Positions 8,015 to 16,161 of a stretch of DNA of 64,000 nucleotides are shown here, in pieces (positions within the stretch are counted from its first letter, which is position 1; every line of letters starts with the position of its first letter). The notes under the pieces were generated by a model. It saw only the letters and a list, made by a program, of their open reading frames with translations, was not told the DNA's origin and ran no database searches. The stretch comes from Brucella pseudogrignonensis (GTDB lineage Bacteria; Pseudomonadota; Alphaproteobacteria; Rhizobiales; Rhizobiaceae): positions 372,001-436,000 of the forward strand of contig NZ_NNRM01000017.1 in assembly GCF_002252525.1 (NCBI RefSeq). Direction: 5' to 3'. The position numbers were made by a program, and so were the translations under genes.

Positions 8015-9049
8015 ATGGCTAAAACAATGAAGGCTGCCGTGGTTCGCGAATTCGGCAAACCACTGACCATCGACGAAGTGCCGATTCCGGTGCCGGGTGA
8101 TGGCCAGATTCAGGTAGCAATTCAGGCTTCTGGTGTATGTCACACCGATCTCCACGCCGCCGAAGGCGACTGGCCGGTAAAACCCAATCCTCCATTCATC
8201 CCGGGTCACGAAGGCGTCGGTTTCGTTTCGGCAGTCGGTCGCGGCGTCAAGCATGTGAAAGAAGGTGACCGCGTTGGGATTCCTTGGCTCTACACGGCTT
8301 GTGGTCATTGCGTGCATTGCCTTGGTGGTTGGGAAACGCTTTGCGAAGAGCAGCAGAACACCGGCTATTCGGTGAATGGCGGCTTTGCCGATTTTGTTGT
8401 GGCCGATCCGAATTTCGTTGGCCATCTGCCAAAGAACATCGAGTTCAATGAAATTGCGCCCGTCCTTTGCGCAGGTGTGACGGTCTATAAGGGGCTTAAG
8501 GTCACGGACACTAAACCAGGTGACTGGGTGGTGATTTCCGGCATTGGTGGCCTCGGTCATATGGCTGTGCAATATGCCAAGGCCATGGGGCTGAATGTTG
8601 CTGCCGTCGATATTGACGACAAGAAACTCGATCTCGCACGCAAGCTTGGTGCGACAGTCACGGTCAATGCCAAGACGCATAATGATCCGGCAGCCTATAT
8701 CAAGAAGGAAACTGACGGTGGCGCACAGGGTGTGCTTGTGACTGCTGTCTCGCCCAAAGCTTTTGAGCAGGCGATCGGCATGGCAGCACGCGGCGGGACG
8801 ATTGCGCTGAACGGTCTTCCGGCTGGCGAGTTTCCGCTGTCGATCTTCAACATGGTGCTGAACGGCGTGACCGTGCGCGGTTCGATTGTCGGTACGCGTC
8901 TTGATCTGCAGGAGTCTCTTGATTTTGCAGCGGACGGTAAAGTTAAAGCAACGATCCGCACCGACAAGATCGACAATATCAATGCCATCTTTGACGAAAT
9001 GCGTGCAGGCCAGATCGAAGGCCGTGTCGTGATGGACCTGACGCAGTAA
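8015..9049 (+). CDS. adhP: Zinc-dependent alcohol dehydrogenase, AdhP type
   Basis: This 344-residue medium-chain dehydrogenase converts primary alcohols and aldehydes with NAD. The catalytic zinc ligands C42 and H65 (in GHEGVG) and the four structural zinc cysteines C96, C99, C102 and C110 are all present, followed by the Rossmann motif 'GIGGLGH' near residue 170. The length is that of bacterial ethanol-type AdhP. ATG at 8015 was chosen because the conserved 'KTMKAAVV' start follows; the frame from 7985 would begin inside the repeat. With the upstream aldehyde dehydrogenase it can turn an alcohol into its acid. The symbol is by family resemblance. Confidence 0.9.
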   Translation: MAKTMKAAVVREFGKPLTIDEVPIPVPGDGQIQVAIQASGVCHTDLHAAEGDWPVKPNPPFIPGHEGVGFVSAVGRGVKHVKEGDRVGIPWLYTACGHCVHCLGGWETLCEEQQNTGYSVNGGFADFVVADPNFVGHLPKNIEFNEIAPVLCAGVTVYKGLKVTDTKPGDWVVISGIGGLGHMAVQYAKAMGLNVAAVDIDDKKLDLARKLGATVTVNAKTHNDPAAYIKKETDGGAQGVLVTAVSPKAFEQAIGMAARGGTIALNGLPAGEFPLSIFNMVLNGVTVRGSIVGTRLDLQESLDFAADGKVKATIRTDKIDNINAIFDEMRAGQIEGRVVMDLTQ

Positions 9050-9114
9050 TCGGTCCATACTATTATTAGAGCCGCCGTAGTGATGCGGCGGCTGTTGCGA
9101 TGGGAGGAGGAACC

Positions 9115-9462
9115 ATGCCGCAAGTCGCTCAACAAGAGCAGGTTACTGCTACCGATGCAGCGCTGGAGCTGATCGCAGAATTGCAGGACGAGTACGGCCC
9201 GATCATGTTTCACCAGTCTGGCGGCTGCTGTGATGGCTCATCGCCGATGTGCTATCCGCAGGGAGATCTGCTGCTTTCGGATGCGGATGTGAAGCTGGGT
9301 GAAATCGGCGGTGCACCGTTCTATATCAGCGGTTCTCAGTATGAGGCCTGGAAACATACCGAACTCATCATCGATGTCGTGCCGGGGCGCGGCGGCATGT
9401 TCTCGCTCGATAATGGCCGCGAGAAGCGCTTTCTCACCCGTTCCAAGATATGTTCTATTTGA
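9115..9462 (+). CDS. DUF779 protein of the aldehyde/alcohol dehydrogenase module
   Basis: This small 115-residue cytoplasmic protein belongs to the DUF779 family, which commonly sits next to aldehyde dehydrogenase genes. It has a cysteine cluster near the front (C38, C39 and C46 in 'SGGCCDGSSPMC') that could bind metal or a redox partner, and a conserved 'FYISGSQYEAWKHTELIIDV' stretch. ATG at 9115 follows GGGAGGAGGAA at an ideal distance. It is 65 bases after adhP and probably in the same transcript. Its biochemical role is unknown. Confidence 0.85.
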   Translation: MPQVAQQEQVTATDAALELIAELQDEYGPIMFHQSGGCCDGSSPMCYPQGDLLLSDADVKLGEIGGAPFYISGSQYEAWKHTELIIDVVPGRGGMFSLDNGREKRFLTRSKICSI

Positions 9463-9465
9463 AGC

Positions 9466-9530
9466 ATGTTACCCAAAAGTGGATGTCGGTTTTGGGGATA
9501 AAGATAAGCGTAAGAACAATAGCTAAAGCA
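9466..9530. repeat. Degenerate dispersed repeat after the DUF779 gene
   Basis: GCATGTTACCCAAAAGTGG ... GGTTTTGGGGATAAAGA is a variant of the palindromic repeat family, with CCCAAAA pairing TTTTGGG. A similar variant is found at 10637-10690. A GCGCTTTAGAGC word follows twice (about 9534-9560). Confidence 0.55.
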
Positions 9531-9612
9531 CATCGCGCTTTAGAGCTTTGCGCTTTAGAGCAAAGCAGCTAGTAAATTATGCATATCACTGGGGAGAGAG
9601 TGCATAACGGCC

Positions 9613-10635
9613 ATGGCCGCATCCAATAAGAGAGCGACGATCCATGATGTGGCGCGTCTGGCAGGCGTGTCGATCAAGACGGTTTCACGCGTTTACAATG
9701 ACGAGCCCAATGTCCGCGATACGATCCGTGAGCGGGTGAAAGAGGCAGGTGCTGAATTACGCTATCGCCCTAATGCCGCGGCGCGCAATCTGGTCGAGCG
9801 CCGCTCGCATCTCATCGGATTATTCTTTGAAAATCCAAGCCACAGCTACGTCACGGAATTGCAGGTCGGGGCGCTGGATCGTCTGCGCGGCACGCGTTAT
9901 CGACTGCTGATATTTCCAGTCGAGAACCGTGCGGATATTCGCGGATCGCTGATCGAAACGGCCCATGCTTCCGGCCTTGATGGCATTATCGTAACACCGC
10001 CCATGTCGGATGATCCCGAGATTCTGCAGGAGCTGATTGCGTCAGCCATGCCTTTTGCGCGTGTGGCGGGTGATTTCAATGTGCATCCGACTGACAGCGT
10101 TGCCATCGACGATGAGGCGGCCACGCTCGATCTGATGAAGTATCTGCTCGATATGGGGCATCGCCGGATTGCGATTGTGATTGGCGATCTGACCCACCGC
10201 TCGGCGCAGCAGCGCTTGGCAGGCTATCGCCGTATGCTTGATGAAGCGGGGATTGATCACAATCCCGATTATGAATTTGAAGGCGGCTTCAGCTTTTCAA
10301 GCGGTCTGGCTGCAGGCAGAAAACTGCTATCGCTGCAAAACAGGCCGACTGCCATTTTTGCGTCGAATGACGACATGGCGGCTGCTGTTCTGCAGATTGC
10401 CTATGATTACAAGATTGATGTGCCGGCCGAACTAACGGTTGTTGGCTTCGATGACAGTGCGATTGCCAGCATGGTGTCGCCGCAGATTACGACGGTGCGT
10501 CAGCCAATCCGCGAAATGACGCGTGATGCCGTGGATATGCTGCTCCACCAGATTGATACCAACAACACATCGCCGTCGCGCCATATCGAATATAAGCTGA
10601 TTATCCGCCAATCTTCGGGCAAGGTGGCGGAATAA
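9613..10635 (+). CDS. LacI-family transcriptional regulator
   Basis: This 340-residue regulator has the N-terminal LacI helix-turn-helix (TIHDVARLAGVSIKTVSRVYN, residues 9-29) and hinge, then a periplasmic-binding-protein-like effector domain with 'GFDDSAIASMVSPQITTVRQP' near the end. The effector is unknown; sugars are usual. The neighbours (DUF779 before, an ABC exporter on the other strand after) do not reveal its target. TTATGCA (9577-9583) and TGCATAA (9601-9607) form an inverted repeat just before the gene and may be an autoregulatory site. The ribosome site is weak (GGGGAGAGAG). Confidence 0.88.
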   Translation: MAASNKRATIHDVARLAGVSIKTVSRVYNDEPNVRDTIRERVKEAGAELRYRPNAAARNLVERRSHLIGLFFENPSHSYVTELQVGALDRLRGTRYRLLIFPVENRADIRGSLIETAHASGLDGIIVTPPMSDDPEILQELIASAMPFARVAGDFNVHPTDSVAIDDEAATLDLMKYLLDMGHRRIAIVIGDLTHRSAQQRLAGYRRMLDEAGIDHNPDYEFEGGFSFSSGLAAGRKLLSLQNRPTAIFASNDDMAAAVLQIAYDYKIDVPAELTVVGFDDSAIASMVSPQITTVRQPIREMTRDAVDMLLHQIDTNNTSPSRHIEYKLIIRQSSGKVAE

Positions 10636-10636
10636 A

Positions 10637-10690
10637 GCATGTCTCCCAAAAGCGGGAACCCTGTTTTGAGTTAAAGACACGGGTAAAAAC
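10637..10690 (+). repeat. Dispersed repeat, variant form
   Basis: GCATGTCTCCCAAAAGCGGG ... TGTTTTGAGTTAAAGACACGGGTAAAAAC matches the element at 9466 in layout. It lies directly after the LacI-family gene. Confidence 0.5.
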
Positions 10691-10700
10691 ATGAGTTTAT

Positions 10701-10800
10701 AGCATTTCCAGCAAAAGTGCGAAGCGGTTTTGCGTCGGATAATGCGTAAAAACAAGCAGTTACAGCGGTTCCAACGATTCATTCTTAACTGGAACCGCTG
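10701..10800 (+). repeat. 100-bp composite repeat, copy A
   Basis: This copy is about 90 percent identical by eye to the reverse complement of 57012-57112. It starts AGCATTTCCAGCAAAAGTGC and ends with an inverted repeat AGCGGTTCCA ... TGGAACCGCT. A fragment (CACGAAGCGGTTTTGCGTCG) also occurs at about 12710. Confidence 0.85.
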
Positions 10801-10805
10801 TAAAA

Positions 10806-10828
10806 CGGGGCCGGTATTTCCGGCCCCG
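10806..10828. terminator. Bidirectional-looking terminator between convergent genes
   Basis: CGGGGCCGG (10806-10814) and CCGGCCCCG (10820-10828) form a perfect 9-bp GC stem with a 5-base loop. It lies 10 bases past the stop of the minus-strand ABC exporter; on that strand ttttACAG follows, and on the plus strand CTTCATTTCTT follows. Confidence 0.75.
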
Positions 10829-10837
10829 CTTCATTTC

Positions 10838-12646
10838 TTAAGATGGAAGAACGTCTTCCAGTCCCTTGGTCAGTTCCAACGCCTGACGTTCAAACATGCG
10901 GCGATAGATGCCGCCCGGTTTGCGGATGAGCGCATCGTGATCACCTTCTTCAAGGATTTTGCCCTTGTCGAAGACCAGCAAGCGGTCAAGCGCGCGAACT
11001 GTCGAAAGCCGGTGTGCGATGACAAGCGTTGTACGACCGATCATCAGCCGTTCCATCGCCTGCTGGATCAGCACTTCCGATTCTGAATCAAGGCTCGATG
11101 TTGCCTCGTCCAGAATGAGGATTGGCGCATCTGCCAGAAATGCCCGGGCAATCGCCACACGCTGACGTTCACCACCCGAAAGCTTCACACCGCGTTCACC
11201 AACGAGCGTTGCATAACCTTTTGGCAGACGCATGATGAAGTCATGCGCACTGGCAAGCATGGCTGCATGCTCGATCTCTGCCTGTGTCGCGCCGGGGCGA
11301 GCATAGGCGATGTTTTCGGCCAGCGTCCGGTGAAACAGGATTGGTTCCTGCTGCACGATAGCAATCTGCGATCTGAGCGAAGCCTGTGTGACTTCGGCAA
11401 TGTTCTGTCCATCAATCTTGATGGCGCCGCCACTCACATCGTAGAGACGCTGGATGAGCTTGATGAAAGTCGTCTTGCCCGAACCCGAATGACCGACCAG
11501 ACCAACCCGTTCACCGGCTTCAATCCTGACCGAGAAGTCGCGATAGAGAGCCGTGTCGTGACTGCCATAATGGAAGGTGACGTTCTCAAACGTGATCTCG
11601 CCATTTCCGATCTTGATCGCGTTCGCACCCGGCCTGTCGGCAATGCCGTAAGGCTCGGCCTCGATCTGAACCAGCTCCTCCATATCGTTGACCGAACGCT
11701 GCAGGTTGCGGATATGCATACCCACATCACGCAGATAGCCCTGCAACATGAAGAAAGCCGTCAGAACGAAGGTGATATCACCCGCCGTTGCCTTGCCCTG
11801 GCTCCAGAGATAGAGCGCAAAAGCAATGACAACGCCACGCATCACCAGCAGGTTTACACCCTGAATGAAGCCGTTCAGCGTGCCGATCAGCCATGTGCGG
11901 CGTGTCCGCGAGCGCCACTTGGTGACGACCTTGGCAAGACGCCCATCTTCCCGACCTTCCGCACCGAAAGCCTTGACAACAGCGTTGCACGAAATGGCAT
12001 CGGCCAAAGCGCCGCCCATACGTGTGTCCCAGCTGTTGGCAAGCGTTGCAGCAGGCGCAACAAAGCCCAGCGAAATCACAATCGTACAGACGATGAAAAG
12101 CACCGAGCCGATTGCAACCAGCAGGCCCATCATCGGCCAGTACCATGCGAGAAGTGCTACCGAGCCGAACAGCATGAGGATAGACGGCAATAACGCAATC
12201 AGCAGCGTGTCATTGAGCAGGTCAAGCGCCCACATGCCGCGCGAAACCTTACGCACGGTCGATCCGGCAAAAGCATTTGCATGCCAGTCGGTCGAAAACC
12301 GCTGTAGCTTGCGAAACGAACTGGCTGCCATGTCGCTCATGATCTTCAGCGTGAAGTCGGTGATGACATAGAAGGTCAGCTGACGCGTGATCAGCGCCAG
12401 TGCGCCCAGCGCAAGCAGGATAATCAGCGCGTGAATGGCAGCATCCCATGCCCCATCCTGACCGATCGAAAGCGCATCGACCAGCCGCCCTGAATAGAGT
12501 GGTGTGAGGACGTCTGCGGCCGTTGCAAGCAGCATGCTGATAATAATCAGCGTCAGCCGCAGAGGCTGACTTCGCCAGTGGCTGAAGGTGTAGCCGAGGA
12601 CATTGCGGAAAGCAGGTCCCCGGAAATTGATACGAAACCGAGTCAT
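10838..12646 (-). CDS. ABC exporter half-transporter (fused permease and ATPase)
   Basis: This 602-residue protein has about six membrane segments in its first ~310 residues, followed by a nucleotide-binding domain with Walker A 'GHSGSGKT', signature 'LSGGERQRVAIARA' and Walker B 'ILILDEATSSLDSE'. It is built like MsbA-type exporters that move lipids, drugs or peptides out as dimers. The substrate is not evident from the sequence. I prefer ATG at 12646 (MTRFRINF), which gives normal family length; the frame extends to 12781 through repeat sequence and reads as low-quality protein there. The ribosome site before 12646 is weak. No other operon partner is visible. Confidence 0.87.
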   Translation of the reverse strand: MTRFRINFRGPAFRNVLGYTFSHWRSQPLRLTLIIISMLLATAADVLTPLYSGRLVDALSIGQDGAWDAAIHALIILLALGALALITRQLTFYVITDFTLKIMSDMAASSFRKLQRFSTDWHANAFAGSTVRKVSRGMWALDLLNDTLLIALLPSILMLFGSVALLAWYWPMMGLLVAIGSVLFIVCTIVISLGFVAPAATLANSWDTRMGGALADAISCNAVVKAFGAEGREDGRLAKVVTKWRSRTRRTWLIGTLNGFIQGVNLLVMRGVVIAFALYLWSQGKATAGDITFVLTAFFMLQGYLRDVGMHIRNLQRSVNDMEELVQIEAEPYGIADRPGANAIKIGNGEITFENVTFHYGSHDTALYRDFSVRIEAGERVGLVGHSGSGKTTFIKLIQRLYDVSGGAIKIDGQNIAEVTQASLRSQIAIVQQEPILFHRTLAENIAYARPGATQAEIEHAAMLASAHDFIMRLPKGYATLVGERGVKLSGGERQRVAIARAFLADAPILILDEATSSLDSESEVLIQQAMERLMIGRTTLVIAHRLSTVRALDRLLVFDKGKILEEGDHDALIRKPGGIYRRMFERQALELTKGLEDVLPS

Positions 12647-13030
12647 ATGAATAATACCAGGCCGCGCGAAGACGGATTCTGGTTCCTTTAAAATCATTTT
12701 CATTAAAAGCACGAAGCGGTTTTGCGTCGAACGATGTTTGAAAACGAAGACAAAACAAACAGCTGCTGAGAGCTGCGGCAAATTTGGAAGTTGTTAGGAA
12801 TATGCCCTTTTAGGGAGGGCGATCAGGCCTTAGCCTGCAACACGGGCCAAAGACCTAAAGCTTGGATGCGCCCGCGTTAACACCGGGCACCGACGGAAAT
12901 GGATAGACACGCATCTCATACCTCTTGCCAGTGTTTCAGATGGCTGCACAATAAATGAGCAAATCTATTTGCCAAGTGGCAAAATGCAGAAGTTTTATTT
13001 CAATCTATTGAGTGTGGCAAAAATGCTGCC
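12647..13030. other. Intergenic region between thiX and the ABC exporter
   Basis: This 384-base gap lies between two minus-strand genes. Its exporter-proximal part carries a repeat fragment (about 12703-12740). The central part, about 12800-12920, looks structured and is listed separately. TTTGCCACTTGGCAAA at 12968-12983 is an inverted repeat. There is no sign of the expected ThiZ ATPase gene or its remains. Confidence 0.6.
12800..12925. ncRNA. Candidate structured RNA, strand and family undetermined
   Basis: Dense short stems occur here: GCCC/GGGC (12804-12820), CAGGC/GCCTG (12824-12837), CCCG/CGGG (12871-12887), and an enclosing GATGCG (12865-12870) with CGCATC (12910-12915). No reading frame fits. 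If transcribed on the minus strand it would be the leader of the exporter gene; on the plus strand it could be a free small RNA. It does not match the TPP, FMN, cobalamin or glycine riboswitch cores I know. Family assignment would need a covariance-model search. Confidence 0.35.
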
Positions 13031-13801
13031 TTACAGCTTTCGAGGCCATGCGGCGAGCTTGCGCGAAAAATGCGAGATGGTTGCGTGTAAGATCATGGTG
13101 AAAGCGGCCAGCACAAACAAGCTTGCGAACATCAGATCGACCTTGGCGCGACCATTGGCGAGCAGCATCAGATAACCAAGACCTTTTGATGCTCCGACCC
13201 ATTCGCCCACTACAGCCCCAATTGGTGCATAGACGGCAGCAAGACTTAACCCCGAAGCAAGCGACGGGAAAGCTGCGGGAATGCGCACACGAAACAGAAT
13301 TTGCATTGGCTTGGCGCCAAGGTTTTCGGCGGCATTAATCAGCGTCTGATCCGTCCGTTGCATTCCATCCAGAAAGGTTGAGACGACCGGAAAGAAGATC
13401 ATCAGAATAGTGACGGCAATTTTCGATGCCGGTCCATAGCCGAGCCAGAGTGTTAAGATTGGAGCGAGCGCAAATATCGGGATCGCCTGAGAAAACACCA
13501 TCACCGGCATAACAAGCCGTTGTGCAAGCGGCGACATCATCAGCCCTATCGCTGTGAGAACGCCAATGGCAGAGCCGAGAAACAGCCCGCCTAGCACTTC
13601 GCCAAATGTCACGACTGCATTATCGGCGATCAACTGTACATTGGTGATGAGCGATTGCACGACGTCGAGCGGACCGGGCAGGATGAAGCGCGGCATCTGC
13701 CAGATGCTCACCACAGCCTGCCAAAGTGCCAGCACAGCAAACGCCGACAGAAACCCGTCGGCGATGCGTTTTTTGCGTGAGCGAGGAGCGAGACTCGTCA
13801 T
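13031..13801 (-). CDS. thiX: Thiamine-precursor ABC transporter permease
   Basis: This 256-residue inner-membrane permease of the NitT/TauT type has several hydrophobic segments and the EAA-like loop 'INAAENLGAKPMQILFRVRIPAAFPSLASG'. In this operon it should import the pyrimidine moiety (hydroxymethylpyrimidine or a relative) for thiamine synthesis together with ThiY. Its start overlaps the tenA stop by 4 bases (ATGA), so translation is coupled. It is the last gene of the operon, and no ThiZ ATPase gene follows, which is unusual for this transporter. Confidence 0.88.
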   Translation of the reverse strand: MTSLAPRSRKKRIADGFLSAFAVLALWQAVVSIWQMPRFILPGPLDVVQSLITNVQLIADNAVVTFGEVLGGLFLGSAIGVLTAIGLMMSPLAQRLVMPVMVFSQAIPIFALAPILTLWLGYGPASKIAVTILMIFFPVVSTFLDGMQRTDQTLINAAENLGAKPMQILFRVRIPAAFPSLASGLSLAAVYAPIGAVVGEWVGASKGLGYLMLLANGRAKVDLMFASLFVLAAFTMILHATISHFSRKLAAWPRKL

Positions 13802-14487
13802 GCTCCCTTAAGACCCATACTCCAGAAACCTGCTTCAAGCCTGCTTGCGGTCGCAAATATCTGGCAGAGCTTTGGCCAGCGTGGGCTGTTTTCGAAATCC
13901 GTACCGATGCGGTCTTTTGCAGCTTGATCAAAAAGCTTGCCAACGGTGTGGCACATCACCTGATACTCAGCGCCCGCATAGGTGTCGATCCACTCTTGAT
14001 AGGGTGTGCCGGTATGGGCAGTGGCTGCGAGATTGACCCCGATTTCGCCATAGCCATGCGCGCAGGGAACCAGTGCGGTCAGCAGGTCGAGGAAATCGCC
14101 TGCCTGCCCGCAATCGAGTACATAACGCGTATAGGCGAGGTTTTCCGGCTCTTCTTTTGTGTTGTAAAGATCGTCTTCGGTTATGCCTTCGCGTGCGCAG
14201 ATTCCGACATGCAGCGGCAGTTCTGTGACCGCCAGCCCATGCATAATCTCGGCGCAAAGTCGCGTTTCCTGCAAGCTGCCTGCCTTCACGACACCCAGCG
14301 CAAAGGCGCGGGCATAGTGATGCAGATAGACGTAGTCCTGCCTGAGATAATGCAGGAATGCCGATTTCGGCAGCGTGCCATCGCCAAGCCCGCGGACAAA
14401 TTCATGATCGATATAGGGGGTCCAGTCATCAAGCGTTGCGGCACGCAGGCGGGTGAACAATTCAGATGAATAAAGCGTGTCACTCAT
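13798..14487 (-). CDS. tenA: Thiaminase II / aminopyrimidine aminohydrolase
   Basis: This 229-residue all-helical TenA-family enzyme recycles thiamine breakdown products by hydrolysing aminopyrimidines. The 'YVLDCGQAGDFLDLLTALVPCAHGYGEIG' region holds the conserved cysteine and the 'PC-GYG' motif of TenA, and 'EYQVMCHTVGKLFD' is also typical. It overlaps thiY by 4 bases upstream and thiX by 4 bases downstream. Being between transporter genes suggests that imported formylaminopyrimidine-type compounds are its substrates, as known for the ThiXYZ-TenA salvage route. Confidence 0.93.
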   Translation of the reverse strand: MSDTLYSSELFTRLRAATLDDWTPYIDHEFVRGLGDGTLPKSAFLHYLRQDYVYLHHYARAFALGVVKAGSLQETRLCAEIMHGLAVTELPLHVGICAREGITEDDLYNTKEEPENLAYTRYVLDCGQAGDFLDLLTALVPCAHGYGEIGVNLAATAHTGTPYQEWIDTYAGAEYQVMCHTVGKLFDQAAKDRIGTDFENSPRWPKLCQIFATASRLEAGFWSMGLKGA

Positions 14488-15473
14488 GACTTGTCACCTC
14501 CCGCGTTGACGTCGATTGCAAATCTCTCGACAGGCAAGTTCGAAGGCACGAGACCGTTATCTTTGAGATAGGTTTCGTAGCGGCTCCAGCGTCCGTAATC
14601 GAGACTGGCAGGTGAGCGCGAGAAACGGGCGACCGTGTCTTTCCAGGCGCGCTGGTTCAGCTCGTCTTTGAGTTCAGAACTATAAGACGCGAACAGATCG
14701 TAGCTTTGCTCTGGATGATTGACGATATATTGCGCGGCTTTTTCAGTGGCTGCTAGAAAGCGCGAAATCCGTTCTTTTTCGTTCGCATCCAGCTTGTTTG
14801 AGTTGGCGACATAAACCAGCTCGTCATAGACCGGCACGCCTTCCTCCTCGACGAAGAAGCATTTGCCCACAACTCCTTCAACCGCCATCTGGTTGAGTTC
14901 AACATTGCGATAGGCACCCATCACCGCATCAACCTGTTTCGACATCAGCGATGGCGCGAGCGAGAAGTTCACATTGATGAGTTCGACATCTGAAAGCTTT
15001 ATGTCGTGGTTTTTGAGAATGGTGCCAAGCACCGTTTCTTCAACACCAGCGACAGAAAAGCCGATCTTCTTGCCTTTGAGATCGGCAATTGAATTGACCG
15101 AACCATCGTCACGCACCATCAGGCAGTTGAGCGGGGAATCGACCAGAGTGCCGACGCGGATCAGCGGAATATCGGCATGAACATCGAGATGCACCTGCTG
15201 CTGATAAGAAATTGCCAGATCAGCCTGTCCAGCCGCAACCATTTTGGGTGGCACGGAAGCATCCGCAGGGGCGATGATTTCCACATCAAGACCCGCATCC
15301 TTGAAGTAACCGAGCTTGTCGGCCACGATGATCGGCCCATGATCCGGGTTCACATACCAGTCGAGTATGAGTTTGAATTTATCGTTCGCCTGAGCTGCCT
15401 GAGCTGCCTGAGCTGACATCAGGGCGAACGAAGCCGTGGCGCTGAAAAGCGCAGCAAAAATCAGTTTTTTCAA
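14484..15473 (-). CDS. thiY: Thiamine-precursor ABC transporter, substrate-binding protein
   Basis: This 329-residue periplasmic protein of the NMT1/THI5-like group would bind formylaminopyrimidine or hydroxymethylpyrimidine. Its signal peptide ends in an unusual AQAAQAAQA run caused by three near-perfect 9-base GAGCTGCCT units at about 15392-15418. 'LDWYVNPDHGPIIVADKLGYF' is the classic start of the fold. The start codon is TTG at 15473, supported by GGAGG 7 bases upstream. A dispersed palindrome separates it from thiE, so part of the transcript may end or be processed there. Confidence 0.9.
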   Translation of the reverse strand: MKKLIFAALFSATASFALMSAQAAQAAQANDKFKLILDWYVNPDHGPIIVADKLGYFKDAGLDVEIIAPADASVPPKMVAAGQADLAISYQQQVHLDVHADIPLIRVGTLVDSPLNCLMVRDDGSVNSIADLKGKKIGFSVAGVEETVLGTILKNHDIKLSDVELINVNFSLAPSLMSKQVDAVMGAYRNVELNQMAVEGVVGKCFFVEEEGVPVYDELVYVANSNKLDANEKERISRFLAATEKAAQYIVNHPEQSYDLFASYSSELKDELNQRAWKDTVARFSRSPASLDYGRWSRYETYLKDNGLVPSNLPVERFAIDVNAGGDKS

Positions 15474-15487
15474 TGTTTCCTCCGGTT

Positions 15488-15537
15488 AGAGCGCATCCCG
15501 AAAAGTGTGAAGCGGTTTTCGGACCAGATGCGCGTTA
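15488..15537 (+). repeat. Dispersed palindromic repeat inside the thiamine operon
   Basis: GCGCATCCCGAAAAGTGTGA, then AGCGGTTTTCGGACCAGATGCGC, is a single full copy of the family seen doubled at 7891. CCGAAAA/TTTTCGG and GCGCATC/GATGCGC pair. It fills the 79-base gap between thiE and thiY. Confidence 0.8.
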
Positions 15538-15552
15538 AAGCGAATATTAGGT

Positions 15553-16161
15553 CTACTTTACATAGGGGCGTGTAACTTCGATCCATTGCCGCACGCGGGC
15601 TTCCGGATCAGGGTTGAGAGTGATGTCGGTGACGACGGATACAATGTCAGCTCCGGCTTTAAAGACGCCGGGCGCGCGCTCCACATTCATGCCGCCAATG
15701 CCAACAAGCGGAATATCGCCAAGTGTGGCTTTCCATTGGCTGACGCGGTCCAGTCCCTGTTCATGCCATTTCATCTTTTTGAGAATGGTCGGATAGACAG
15801 GGCCGAGCGCGATATAGGCTGGCTTTAGCGCTAATGCGCGATCAAGTTCAGCCTCGTCATGGCTGGATACACCGAGCTTCACACCGCTCTCGCGGATTGC
15901 ATCGAGATCGGCATCATCAAGATCTTCCTGACCGAGATGTATGAAGTCGCAGCCTTCCTCAATCGCCAGTTTCCAGTAGTCATTGACGATGAGCTGGCAA
16001 TCATATCGCGCGCAAATTTCGCGGGCTGCACGAATTTCTGCGCGCAGTTCAGCGTCGTTCTTATCCTTGATGCGCAGCTGCACGAGTTTGATGCCAAGCG
16101 GCACCATGCGCTCACACCAGCTGGCGCTGTCAAAGATCGGGTAGAACGGATCAAGGGCCAT
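15553..16161 (-). CDS. thiE: Thiamine-phosphate synthase
   Basis: This 202-residue TIM-barrel enzyme joins hydroxymethylpyrimidine diphosphate and thiazole phosphate to thiamine phosphate. 'GIKLVQLRIKDKN', 'IVNDYWKLAIEEGCDFIHLGQEDL' and 'GIGGMNVERAPGVFKAGADIVSVVTDI' match the ThiE core, including the diphosphate-binding Arg and the phosphate-binding glycine loop. Its ATG overlaps the last base of the thiG stop codon. Here the familiar 'VHLGQED' is 'IHLGQED'. The length is slightly short but within the family range. Confidence 0.93.
   Translation of the reverse strand: MALDPFYPIFDSASWCERMVPLGIKLVQLRIKDKNDAELRAEIRAAREICARYDCQLIVNDYWKLAIEEGCDFIHLGQEDLDDADLDAIRESGVKLGVSSHDEAELDRALALKPAYIALGPVYPTILKKMKWHEQGLDRVSQWKATLGDIPLVGIGGMNVERAPGVFKAGADIVSVVTDITLNPDPEARVRQWIEVTRPYVK

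Noticed and set aside
12800-12925. Second thiamine riboswitch near thiX
   Set aside because: The segment lacks both CTGAGA and the ACCTGATC...GTAATACC core; only 19080-19217 has them.
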